DNA of 64,000 bases from Methylocystis sp. SC2 (GTDB lineage Bacteria > Pseudomonadota > Alphaproteobacteria > Rhizobiales > Beijerinckiaceae): NCBI RefSeq assembly GCF_000304315.1, contig NC_018485.1, positions 2,388,501 to 2,452,500 of the forward strand, in the 5' to 3' direction. Below, piece by piece: positions 1 to 7,522 of this stretch. Position numbers and translations under genes: made by a program. Every line of letters starts with the position of its first letter. Position 1 is the first letter of the stretch. The notes under the pieces were generated by a model. It had not been told where the DNA came from, made no database searches, and saw only the letters and a list, made by a program, of their open reading frames with translations.

Positions 1-205
1 ATGGCCGGGCGTGTTCCGGCCATGACGTCGAGACATGCAACGGCGTTTAGGAGAAGGCGATTCTCCCAGTTGCGAACGACGCCAGCGGCGCTCGTGAACA
101 GAAGTATCGCCGACACGGCCCACAGCGTCGTTCTTCTTTGCTGTCTGCGTCTACGATAGGGCTTAGGCCCAAACTTTCGATCTCTCCTACGATGACAATC
201 GCCAT
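1..205. other. Left-edge stretch without a supported gene
   Basis: No complete gene is visible. On the minus strand one frame stays open to the left edge and encodes a hydrophobic stretch (around LWAVSAILLFTSAAGVV), but I see no ATG or ribosome binding site for it, so it may only be the start of a membrane protein beyond the edge or chance. The last bases hold the leader of the downstream enoyl reductase gene. Confidence 0.4.
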
Positions 206-1015
206 ATGACAGTTTCAACCGGTCTCATGCAGGGTAAGCGCGGCCTCATCATGGGCGTCGCCAATGATCATTCAATCGCCTATGGCGTCGCGCGCGTTCT
301 TGCGCGCCACGGCGCGACGCTCGCATTCACCTATCAGGGCGAGGCGCTCGGCAAGCGCGTCAAGCCGCTCGCGCAGGAGCTCGGGTCGAACCTTGTGCTG
401 CCATGCGACGCCGAGGATATTTCAACCGTGGATCAGGTGTTCGCGCGTCTCGAACACGACTGGGGCGATATGGATTTTCTCGTCCACTCCATCGCCTATT
501 CCGACAAAAGCGAATTGAAGGGACTCTACGCCGACACCTCGCGCGAGAATTTCATTCGCACGCTTGTCATTTCCTGTTTTTCCTTCACCGAAGCCGCGCG
601 CCGCGCCGCCAGGCTGATGAAGAATGGCGGATCACTGCTGACGGTGAGCTTTGGCGGCGGCACGCATGTCATGCCGAATTACAACGTCATGGGCGTCGCG
701 AAGGCGGCGCTCGATTCATCGGTGCGCTATCTAGCGGCCGACTTCGGCGATCGCGGCATTCGCGTCAATGCGCTGTCGCCCGGTCCGGTGCGCACCATGG
801 CGGGCGCCGGCATCACGGGCGCGCGGGCGATGGGCGCGTTCCAAAAAAAGCATTGTCCGTTGCGTCGGATGATCACGCTGGATGAAATCGGCGGTTCGGC
901 GCTTTATTTGCTGTCGGAGCTTTCGGGCGGCGTGACGGGCGAAGTCCATCTTGTGGACGCCGGCTATAATATCATGTTGCAACCGCGTCCCGAGGATCTC
1001 AACGGCGAGGAGTAA
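206..1015 (+). CDS. fabI: Enoyl-[acyl-carrier-protein] reductase, FabI type
   Basis: A 269-residue short-chain dehydrogenase of FabI length and pattern. It would catalyse the NADH-dependent last step of fatty-acid elongation in the cytosol, reducing trans-2-enoyl-ACP. Seen in the sequence: the N-terminal nucleotide-binding segment (LIMGVANDHSIAYG, residues 14-27), the HSIAY segment after strand 4, and the Y-x6-K pair at Y159 and K166 in the NYNVMGVAK motif. The position equivalent to E. coli Tyr146, normally Tyr in this family, is Phe here (F149 in VSFGGG). The protein ends with the usual family tail. It may be a secondary FabI paralogue; a second copy cannot be checked here. A cytochrome gene starts 4 bases after the stop codon, so the two may be cotranscribed. 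Confidence 0.9.
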   Translation: MTVSTGLMQGKRGLIMGVANDHSIAYGVARVLARHGATLAFTYQGEALGKRVKPLAQELGSNLVLPCDAEDISTVDQVFARLEHDWGDMDFLVHSIAYSDKSELKGLYADTSRENFIRTLVISCFSFTEAARRAARLMKNGGSLLTVSFGGGTHVMPNYNVMGVAKAALDSSVRYLAADFGDRGIRVNALSPGPVRTMAGAGITGARAMGAFQKKHCPLRRMITLDEIGGSALYLLSELSGGVTGEVHLVDAGYNIMLQPRPEDLNGEE

Positions 1016-1019
1016 GGCA

Positions 1020-1334
1020 ATGAGGATAGCGCTGTCTTTAGGCTTGGTCTTCATTGCGGCGCCGGCGATGGCGGCGAGCGCGGATCCGACGACCGGCGCG
1101 CAGATCGCCAAAGCCGAATGCGCCTCATGCCATGCCGTTGGATCCGACGCAGAGGCCAAGAGCCCGGATCCCAAGGCGCCGCGCTTTATCGATGTGGCGA
1201 AGATGCCTTCGACGACTGAACTGTCGCTCAAGGTTTTCCTGCGCTCTTCGCACAAGAATATGCCTAACATCATTCTCGCCCGCGAAGAGATCGACTCGCT
1301 GGCAAGCTATATTTTGGGGCTTGGCGGCAAATAG
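1020..1334 (+). CDS. Small periplasmic c-type cytochrome
   Basis: A 104-residue protein. The first 19 or so residues form a signal peptide ending near AMAAS, so the mature protein is periplasmic. One haem-binding CASCH motif follows shortly after, and a Met-rich C-terminal part (KNMPNIILAREEIDSLASYILGL) resembles the axial-Met helix region of class I cytochromes. The role would be single-electron transfer; the partner is unknown. I chose the ATG at 1020 because it begins the signal peptide, whereas the longer open frame starts inside fabI. It follows fabI by 4 bases. Confidence 0.85.
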   Translation: MRIALSLGLVFIAAPAMAASADPTTGAQIAKAECASCHAVGSDAEAKSPDPKAPRFIDVAKMPSTTELSLKVFLRSSHKNMPNIILAREEIDSLASYILGLGGK

Positions 1335-1342
1335 CCGCCAAG
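1320..1342 (+). terminator. Hairpin between convergent genes
   Basis: A perfect 9-bp stem (CTTGGCGGC / GCCGCCAAG) with an AAATA loop spans the stop codon of the cytochrome gene. The opposite-strand copper-storage gene ends 26 bases further on. There is no T-run after it, so it is at best a weak or bidirectional terminator; it may also simply protect the mRNA end. Confidence 0.4.
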
Positions 1343-1367
1343 CTGATCGAAAGCTGTCCGCGCGAAA

Positions 1368-1715
1368 TTATGCGGCCATTTTCTGTCCGGACATTCTGCG
1401 GCATTCCTCGGCGCAGCGACGGCATTCGTCGGCGCATTCCTTCATGTCCGGAATCGGATCGCATTCCTTGGCGCAGGTTTCGCAAGCCTCGGCGCAGAGC
1501 GCGCACATCTGTTTCGCCAGCGGCGAATTCATCAGCATCATTTGCGTGCTGTTGCGGCACATATCGGCGCAGGCGATCATCGCCCGGAAATGTTTGGGCT
1601 TCACATGCTCGCCGCCTTTCTCGAGGCAATGGGTCATCGCCAGGCCGAAGCACATCTGATAACAGTTCAGGCAGGCGTCGATGCAGGCCTGCATTTCCTT
1701 CGGGATCATGTGCAT
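1368..1715 (-). CDS. Four-helix-bundle copper-storage-like protein (Csp3/DUF326 family)
   Basis: A 115-residue protein with 16 cysteines (positions 11, 15, 18, 22, 30, 49, 53, 71, 74, 78, 81, 85, 94, 98, 101, 105), mostly spaced i, i+3/i+4 so that they line the inside of helices. This is the pattern of the copper storage proteins first described in Methylosinus trichosporium, which bind many Cu(I) ions in a tetrahelical bundle. There is no Tat or Sec leader, so it matches the cytosolic Csp3 branch rather than the exported Csp1. The start has an AGAGGAA ribosome binding site upstream. It is convergent with the cytochrome gene. The copper function is inferred from the family and the Cys pattern. 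Confidence 0.85.
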   Translation of the reverse strand: MHMIPKEMQACIDACLNCYQMCFGLAMTHCLEKGGEHVKPKHFRAMIACADMCRNSTQMMLMNSPLAKQMCALCAEACETCAKECDPIPDMKECADECRRCAEECRRMSGQKMAA

Positions 1716-2203
1716 GATGGATCGTTCCTCTTAAGGCTTTCCGCCTCGCCGCCCCGCAGGCAGCTAGTTCACCGGCCTCGCAGGTCAAGATTTACGGCGA
1801 AAGCGCAGGACCGACAGTCAAGTTCCGGCACGCCGGCTGATTTCGGGTTCTGACCACTAAAGCGCTTCATGATCACATGGAATCATGTGATCGATAAGGA
1901 ATCGCTCAAAATCAAAACGTGGAGCAGGTTCTCATCGAAAAAGTCTGTCAACTTTTTCGGGACCTGCTCTAAGCGCGAGCAGCGGAGTTTTCGCTGGGAC
2001 TTCTGCTGTTGGGCCGCCGCGCGCCAAGGCCGCAAAGGCCGCGCATGAACGGGCGTCTCCGCGGCGCGGGCTCATCGCCAAGGCGCGCTATTCGCGCTGG
2101 TCGCGCTTGCCATCTTGAGCGCAGCGCCGCGCGCCCGCGCCAAGGCAATCGTCGATATCGAGACATTCGACGGGTCCGCGCGTCCTGCGCCATTCGAAGG
2201 CGG
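1716..2203. other. Intergenic stretch with one interspersed repeat
   Basis: No convincing gene. It holds the leader and promoter region of the copper-storage-like gene at its left end and one copy of a roughly 114-bp interspersed repeat at 1861-1974. The open frames here are arginine-rich and look like shadows. Confidence 0.6.
1861..1974. repeat. Interspersed palindromic repeat, copy 1
   Basis: About 114 bp, nearly identical to a second copy at 28789-28902. It contains two inverted repeats: GATCACATG / CATGTGATC around a GAAT loop, and GAAAAAGT / ACTTTTTC. The second lies inside a longer pair GAGCAGGT / ACCTGCTC. It lies between genes and encodes nothing. It looks like a small non-autonomous or REP/BIME-like element. 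Confidence 0.8.
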
Positions 2204-2422
2204 CTAGGCTTTCCTGACGAACTCCGTCCGCAGCACGAGGCCTTTTACCTTCTCGGCGCGGCAATCGATCTCAGCCGGATCATCCGTGAGCCGGATATTT
2301 TTGATCAAGGCGCCGCGTTTCAAAACGACCGACGAGCCCTTGACCTTCAAGTCCTTTATCAAGATCACGGAATCGCCGTCCTTGAGTTCTGCGCCATTGC
2401 TGTCTGTCACAACCACCGTCAT
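2204..2422 (-). CDS. PhnA-domain protein (YjdM C-terminal domain only)
   Basis: About 72 residues that match the C-terminal domain of YjdM/PhnA: DSNGAELKDGDSV near the start, then KDLKVKGSS, a KNIRL segment and a closing KSEFVRK-like tail (RTEFVRKA). The N-terminal CxxC zinc ribbon of the E. coli protein is absent. The name comes from phosphonate clusters, but the biochemical role of this domain is not established. I start it at the second in-frame ATG because GGAG lies 6 bases upstream of it. Confidence 0.75.
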   Translation of the reverse strand: MTVVVTDSNGAELKDGDSVILIKDLKVKGSSVVLKRGALIKNIRLTDDPAEIDCRAEKVKGLVLRTEFVRKA

Positions 2423-2512
2423 CAGGCGCTCCGAGCGTTCCATAGCTGATCATGCGCATCCTTATATTCGCCGAGGAGACGGTTTGCATCCCCCACGCGA
2501 TCATTCGCTCAT

Positions 2513-2716
2513 CTAGATGCCGCCTTGCCGCGCGATATTCCGCTTCTTCGTTTGGATCGAGTCGTCCAGAACGTCTCCTTCTGCGATCGACCGCTGATCA
2601 CCCAGCCGTCCGTCGATCTTGAGATCGACTTCGTCGGATGCTAGCGGAACAAGCATGTCGCCGAACTGATTCACTTTCTTCGTCATAGCGTCGGCGGCCT
2701 GCCAAGAGAGCGGCAT
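2513..2716 (-). CDS. Small hypothetical protein, uncertain
   Basis: A 67-residue open frame. It is acidic in the middle (DEVDLKIDGRLGD) with no domain, signal or membrane segment that I recognise. An AGGCGAG stretch 4 bases before the ATG could act as a weak ribosome binding site. It may equally be chance in the gap between the PhnA-domain gene and the sensor kinase. Confidence 0.3.
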   Translation of the reverse strand: MPLSWQAADAMTKKVNQFGDMLVPLASDEVDLKIDGRLGDQRSIAEGDVLDDSIQTKKRNIARQGGI

Positions 2717-2821
2717 ATGCTCGCCTGGCTCAAATGACCGGCGCTCAGAGAGAAGGTCGCCTCACATACTGGCGCTTAGAGGGCTGCGCCTGCGCGCGGC
2801 GCGCTCGTCTCCTCGCATGAG

Positions 2822-4225
2822 CTAGGCGCTGTCTACGCCCGCGTTGTCGGTGACGGAAGCAAGCGGCAGATGGAGCTGGTAGGACAGTCCGCTTGGCGGA
2901 TAGGTAATGGTCGTCCTGCCATCAAATTGCTTCGGCCATTCCTCGATGATGAAGCTGCCAAATCCTTTCCTGGAAGCGGCTGTCACAGGAGGACCGCCTC
3001 TTTCCTTCCACTCAAAGGTTATGAATTTCTCTCCTTCGATATCTTCGACTCGCTTATCGATCAGCACTCGCCCGCTGGGGGTCGAGAGCGCGCCATGTTT
3101 CACCGCGTTGGTGACAAGCTCATTGATAACGAGGGCAAATGCTTGGGCGGCTTTTGCGGAGAGCGAAACATCCAGGCCTTTGGCTTCTATCTGATCTCTG
3201 AACCCGGCGATATCCGTCTCGAGTAACTTATCCATTGAGACTTTTTGAAACATCGCCTCGGAGGCGACAGCGTGAACCTTCGCGAGGGATTGCACCCGCC
3301 CCGTGAGGATTTGTTCCGCTTCCGATATGCTCCGGCCCGTTGTTAACGTCCTTCGGATAATAGCTAAAATAAGCGCGAAGAAATTGCCGACTCCATGCTC
3401 GAGCTCCCTTGCAAGTATCCGCTGCCGCTCCTCGTGCTGCTTCCGCTCAGTTATATCTGTGATTGTCGCCAGCACGGCGGGCTCGTTGCTCCATTCCAAA
3501 GGGTTGAGGCCGATCTCCACTGGAAATTCGTCTCCGTCTTTTCTGCGCGCCCGCAGATCACGGCCTGCGCCCATGGGGCGAGTCTCTGGCGATCGTTGAA
3601 ACGCCTCCCGCACGACTTTGTGCGTGACCGATGCTCTTTTCGGGACGAGCATTTCAACTGACCGCCCAAGGAGCTCTTCGCGCCGATACCCGAAAAGTCT
3701 CTCCGCGCTCGAATTAGCCGCGAGCATTTTGCCGGCTCTGCCGACGACGATGATGCCGTTTGGGGCCGACTCAATAAGAGAGCGCTCCTTTTGGGCTTCA
3801 ACGGCGACGCGTTCAATCGCAATCTTGAGGAGGGCGACGGCCGTCACTATTGCGAGCGACGCCAGCAGAAGAAAAAGCAACGAACCAGCGATGCGAGGGC
3901 CGAAGGCTTGGAGAGATGGAGAATTTAAAAACAGCGGCCGAGCTATGGCCACAGAAAGGGCCGCAGCGAATAGCCCTGCGCGAGAACCGCCAAGCGCGGC
4001 GGCAACGACGATCGCAGGCAAAAATGCAACGACCGGCAAGCCCTCAACCAGCCAATCTTGCACGAACCAGCCGATCAGCGCCGACAGCCCGACAGCTAAG
4101 GACGCTGTGGCGTAAGCCGTAAAATTTACCCGCATTTGGCTCCGATCGATCGCGCTGCTGGCGGCCTTGGAGAGAACCAAGTTCGAATCAAGATAGGAAG
4201 CGGCGGACGCAGAGCCATCCATCAT
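2822..4225 (-). CDS. Membrane sensor histidine kinase with PAS domain, HWE/HisKA_2 type
   Basis: About 467 residues from the ATG at 4225; a TTG 10 codons earlier is possible. In order: a DUF4118-like membrane block of three to four hydrophobic segments (residues about 35-140), a PAS domain (about 150-255, ending DITERK), a phosphoacceptor region with His277, and an HATPase with NELVTNAVKHGAL and a glycine-rich GFGSFIIEE. The family usually has HRVKN at the phosphoacceptor; here it reads HGVGN, so the His is kept but both basic residues are Gly. It would autophosphorylate in response to an unknown signal. No response regulator is adjacent, so it is an orphan kinase. Confidence 0.85.
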   Translation of the reverse strand: MMDGSASAASYLDSNLVLSKAASSAIDRSQMRVNFTAYATASLAVGLSALIGWFVQDWLVEGLPVVAFLPAIVVAAALGGSRAGLFAAALSVAIARPLFLNSPSLQAFGPRIAGSLLFLLLASLAIVTAVALLKIAIERVAVEAQKERSLIESAPNGIIVVGRAGKMLAANSSAERLFGYRREELLGRSVEMLVPKRASVTHKVVREAFQRSPETRPMGAGRDLRARRKDGDEFPVEIGLNPLEWSNEPAVLATITDITERKQHEERQRILARELEHGVGNFFALILAIIRRTLTTGRSISEAEQILTGRVQSLAKVHAVASEAMFQKVSMDKLLETDIAGFRDQIEAKGLDVSLSAKAAQAFALVINELVTNAVKHGALSTPSGRVLIDKRVEDIEGEKFITFEWKERGGPPVTAASRKGFGSFIIEEWPKQFDGRTTITYPPSGLSYQLHLPLASVTDNAGVDSA

Positions 4226-4727
4226 CACAAGGGGTTTTCTGGTCCAGCTTGCCAAGGGAGGCGGGCGGGCTGGCGATTTCGTCGGTTTGGCGGAGCGAAG
4301 TTGATCGGTTCGGCGGCGTCCCCTGGCTTCACTTTTTCAATGGCGCGGGGCCTCGCATAGTCCGGCGTCGCCGTGGCGCCATTGACGGGCGGAGTAACGG
4401 GACGCCATCAGAAACCGCTCGCAGGCGGCGAGCAACGCGCGCTTTATCGGCTTGGACGATCGCGCCGAAGCGGAATCAACCGCCACGCTCGAGACCGTCG
4501 CCGTCGCCACGCGCGCGCTGCGCTTTTCGCGTCGCACGCTCTGACCGTTGGGGCTTAGGAACAATGACGCGGGCGTCGCTGGGCGATTTTTATCGAGCGC
4601 CGATCCAAATCTCTTCCGACCGGAGAGGGCTCTCCAAACGTCGGAGGACCGATGGATAGCGTCGCTTCGATGTTGATGCTAACCTTTGCGCGCACGCCGT
4701 TTTCCTGTCTGTCATCCGTACTGCGAA
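4226..4727. other. 500-bp intergenic region between divergent genes
   Basis: This gap separates the sensor kinase (minus) from the sigma factor (plus), so it must hold both promoters. The open frames in it are arginine-rich shadows. I see no RNA gene or clear operator. Confidence 0.5.
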
Positions 4728-5444
4728 ATGAGACAACGATCAAACGCCGAGTGGTTATTGGCCCTACGGGCAGGCGATCAGAGTCAGGCTGTCGCGCTGG
4801 CTGAGCTGCGTGAGCTCGTGCTTGGCGCGATCATCAAATTTCTCTCGCGAAACGAAACGCCCGGAGGTTCGTCGCTCGGCCACGATTTGCATCAAACGGC
4901 GGAGGACTGCGCCCAGGAGGCCATTATCCTCATTCAGTCGAAACTCGATCAATTTCGTGGCGAGAGCAAATTTACGACATGGGCCTATTCGATCGCGGTT
5001 CGCGTCACTCTTGGGGAGCTTCGACGACGACGCTGGCGGAAGGCGGTCGTGAATAGCGCGCGTCTTGGCGAAGATATGCCGGTCTGGCCGACCGATGCGC
5101 CAGAACCCGAGCGTAGTCTGGAACGGCGACAAGCGTGGGCTTTGTTGGCCCGCCTTATCGAGAACTCTTTGACGCCACTCCAGCGAAAAGCGCTTGTCGC
5201 TCACGCGTTTCAGGGCATGCCGCTTGACCTTGTCGCCGAGTGGCTCGGCGGCAATCGCAATAGCGTATACAAGCTTATTCATGATGCACGAAAGCGCCTC
5301 AAGGCCGCGCTACTTTCCGAAGGCGTTACGCATCAGGATATCATAGCTACGTTCGACTCATCCCGGCGCAAAACTTATCTCAGCGATGAGGGTAAGATTG
5401 TCGCGTCACAGAGCGTCTCACATACGGTTGAGTCCGGAAGCTAG
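4728..5444 (+). CDS. ECF-like RNA polymerase sigma factor
   Basis: A 238-residue sigma-70-family protein. A region-2-like segment (EDCAQEAIILIQSKLDQF, then FTTWAYSIAVR, residues about 65-105) is followed by a region-4 helix-turn-helix (LTPLQRKALVAHAFQGMPLD to RNSVYKLIHDARKRLKAAL, about 150-215). It would direct RNA polymerase to a small stress regulon. The ATG at 4728 begins the conserved part; the frame is open 14 codons further upstream. Only 2 bases separate its stop codon from the start of a zinc-finger anti-sigma gene, so the two are cotranscribed and probably form a partner pair. Confidence 0.85.
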   Translation: MRQRSNAEWLLALRAGDQSQAVALAELRELVLGAIIKFLSRNETPGGSSLGHDLHQTAEDCAQEAIILIQSKLDQFRGESKFTTWAYSIAVRVTLGELRRRRWRKAVVNSARLGEDMPVWPTDAPEPERSLERRQAWALLARLIENSLTPLQRKALVAHAFQGMPLDLVAEWLGGNRNSVYKLIHDARKRLKAALLSEGVTHQDIIATFDSSRRKTYLSDEGKIVASQSVSHTVESGS

Positions 5445-5446
5445 GA

Positions 5447-5692
5447 ATGAAACAAAAGGAATTTGTCCGCCTGCTCGATACGATCTTCGCCGCCAAAGGC
5501 GGGGAAGAGATGTCGTGTACGGATTATTTCGATAGTCTACCGCGCTACGCCGAGTTGGAAGCCTCCGGCGTGGACGCCGCCGCCGCCCTTCCCGAGGTGC
5601 GTCACCACATGCATCAATGTCCGGAATGCGAAGAGGTGTATCTCGGCTTGCTGGCGCTTGTGCGCGCCGAAAAGGCGGCCGATCGCGGGTGA
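5447..5692 (+). CDS. Small zinc-finger (ZAS-like) anti-sigma factor
   Basis: An 81-residue soluble protein with Cys24, followed by the H-x3-C-x2-C motif at H54, C58 and C61 that defines zinc-binding anti-sigma domains. It has no membrane segment, so it would hold the adjacent sigma factor in the cytosol; in related proteins release is triggered by thiol oxidation or metal loss, which is only inference here. The gene starts 2 bases after the sigma gene. Confidence 0.75.
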   Translation: MKQKEFVRLLDTIFAAKGGEEMSCTDYFDSLPRYAELEASGVDAAAALPEVRHHMHQCPECEEVYLGLLALVRAEKAADRG

Positions 5693-5906
5693 GCGGGCGC
5701 GATCGTTGTTGATCGATCGAGTCAGCGGCGACAGAACGAATTTCGTCACGCATTTTCGCATGTGAGTTGGATTTCCTGCGGGAGGCGTTTCTCCGAGCGA
5801 AAAAATCTCGTCGGTCGAGGTAAGATTCTCCGTGCTGCGGCGTCTAAGAGACGTCCGAGCCGAAAAAGTTGGCTCGCTAAGGTCGGCAACAAGGAGAACG
5901 CACGGC

Positions 5907-6272
5907 ATGTCAAATCTCTACGAGCGCCTCGGGGGCGAGAACGCCGTTAACGCCGCAGTTGAGCTTTTTTATCGCAAGGTTCTCGCGGACGGTCGCATCG
6001 CGCAGTTTTTTGACGGCGTCGACATCGATCAGCAAATCGCCAAACAGAAATCATTCCTGACCATGGCGTTTGGGGGCCCGAATAATTACACGGGAGCCGA
6101 CATGCGCAATGCGCACAAGCGTCTCGTCGCCCAGGGCCTCAATCATTCCCATGTCGACGCGGTGATCGAAAATCTCAACTACACGCTTCGCGACCTTGGC
6201 GTGCCGGAAAAGGAGGTTAAGGAAGTCGCGGCGCTGGCGAACTCGGTACGTGATGACGTATTGAACCGTTGA
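5907..6272 (+). CDS. glbN: Group I truncated haemoglobin (HbN-like)
   Basis: A 121-residue 2/2 globin. Seen: LYERLGGENAV at the N terminus, the B10 tyrosine (Y22), the FF pair of the CD corner, the glycine-rich FGGPNNYTG turn and the proximal histidine H70 in RNAHKRL. The start at 5907 has AAGGAG upstream. It is followed 4 bases later by a ferredoxin-type reductase. The pair resembles the two halves of a flavohaemoglobin, so NO dioxygenation (NO + O2 to nitrate) with electrons supplied by the reductase is the most likely role. The family assignment is firm; the NO role is inferred. Confidence 0.9.
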   Translation: MSNLYERLGGENAVNAAVELFYRKVLADGRIAQFFDGVDIDQQIAKQKSFLTMAFGGPNNYTGADMRNAHKRLVAQGLNHSHVDAVIENLNYTLRDLGVPEKEVKEVAALANSVRDDVLNR

Positions 6273-6276
6273 TCCG

Positions 6277-7224
6277 ATGCTGAAGTTCGAGGATCGTTCG
6301 GTCGAACTCAGGCCAGGTGAAACAGTGCTCGAAGCGCTGGAGCGGGCCGGCATCGACGCGCCTTCGTCGTGCCGGTCCGGCGCTTGTCAGACCTGTCTGC
6401 ATCGCGCGGTCGAAGGCGTTCCTCCGCCGGAGTCTCAAGTTGGATTGACAAAGGGTCAGCAGGCGCTTGGTTTTTTTCTGCCCTGTGTCTGTTTGCCGAC
6501 GTCGCCGCTGACGATTACGCGTCCGGAGGACGCCGGAGCGCGCCGGGACGCCGTCATTCGAGCGATTGAGCCGCTCGCGCCCGATGTGATCCGACTGCGC
6601 GTCGACGCAGATGATTTCGCGTATCGGCCAGGTCAGTTCCTCGAACTTGTCGCGGATGGCGATTTAAGACGTCATTACTCGCTCGCGAGCCATCCCGAGG
6701 ACGATCCATTTCTCGAGATGCATATCCGACTGCATGAAAATGGCCGAATGAGCCGACGGCTTGGAGAATGCAAGCCAGGCGACCGCTTGCATGTCGCGGG
6801 TCCGTCCGGGACATGCTTTTACGAAGGCGTTCACGAGGATCAGCGCCTGCTGCTGATCGGCGCCGGGACGGGTCTCGCGCCACTCTATGGCGTGTTGCGA
6901 GACGCTCTGAAGCGGGGCCATCTCGGTCCAATCCGTCTCTACCACGGCGCGCGCAGCCGTGAAGGTCTCTATCTTGATAAAGAGCTGAAAGCGCTGAGCC
7001 GGACGCGGGCGCAAGTCGACTACCGACCATGCCTGCTTGATCCACATGCGCCGGCTGGAGGAGACGTTGCGGCGACGGCCCTGGACGCCGAGCAAGACGT
7101 CAAGGACAGCGCAATTTTTCTGTGTGGCGGCGAAAATCTCGTGAAACGGCTGAAGCGTGACTTCTTCATGCGCGGCGCCAGCATGAAAAACATCCGATCG
7201 GATGCGTTCACGCCGTCGGGCTGA
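6277..7224 (+). CDS. 2Fe-2S ferredoxin / FAD / NAD(P)H oxidoreductase
   Basis: A 315-residue three-domain electron-transfer protein. A plant-type [2Fe-2S] domain comes first, with C32, C37, C40 and C70. An FAD-binding barrel follows (RPGQFLEL and RHYSLAS, around residues 108-135), then an NAD(P)H domain (LLLIGAGTGLAPLYG, and the C-terminal FLCGGENLVKR). The architecture matches MmoC, BenC and similar reductases. It most probably delivers electrons from NAD(P)H to the truncated haemoglobin encoded just upstream; that partnership is inferred from spacing. Confidence 0.88.
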   Translation: MLKFEDRSVELRPGETVLEALERAGIDAPSSCRSGACQTCLHRAVEGVPPPESQVGLTKGQQALGFFLPCVCLPTSPLTITRPEDAGARRDAVIRAIEPLAPDVIRLRVDADDFAYRPGQFLELVADGDLRRHYSLASHPEDDPFLEMHIRLHENGRMSRRLGECKPGDRLHVAGPSGTCFYEGVHEDQRLLLIGAGTGLAPLYGVLRDALKRGHLGPIRLYHGARSREGLYLDKELKALSRTRAQVDYRPCLLDPHAPAGGDVAATALDAEQDVKDSAIFLCGGENLVKRLKRDFFMRGASMKNIRSDAFTPSG

Positions 7225-7522
7225 CGTTTGGCGGATCGAGGCGAAGCGGCAGCTTCGGGATTGACGTATCCTTGACGCCGCGCGCAGGTTAGCAAGAGTG
7301 GAGATTCGATCCGCGCCGCCATCGGCCGAGGCGGGCGGCTACGTGTATGGACGGTCGCGGATGCGAGCGCTCGGCTGCGAAGGCGCTTCGAAGAGGAAGG
7401 CGCCGCGACCTGAGGATGTATCGCGTCGTTGTGACGGACCGCCCCCGCTGACGTCGATCGGGCGACCTCCGGATTGCGCAAGGGGGGAAGAAAGACGAGG
7501 GAGGCCTCGCGGCCTGACGATC

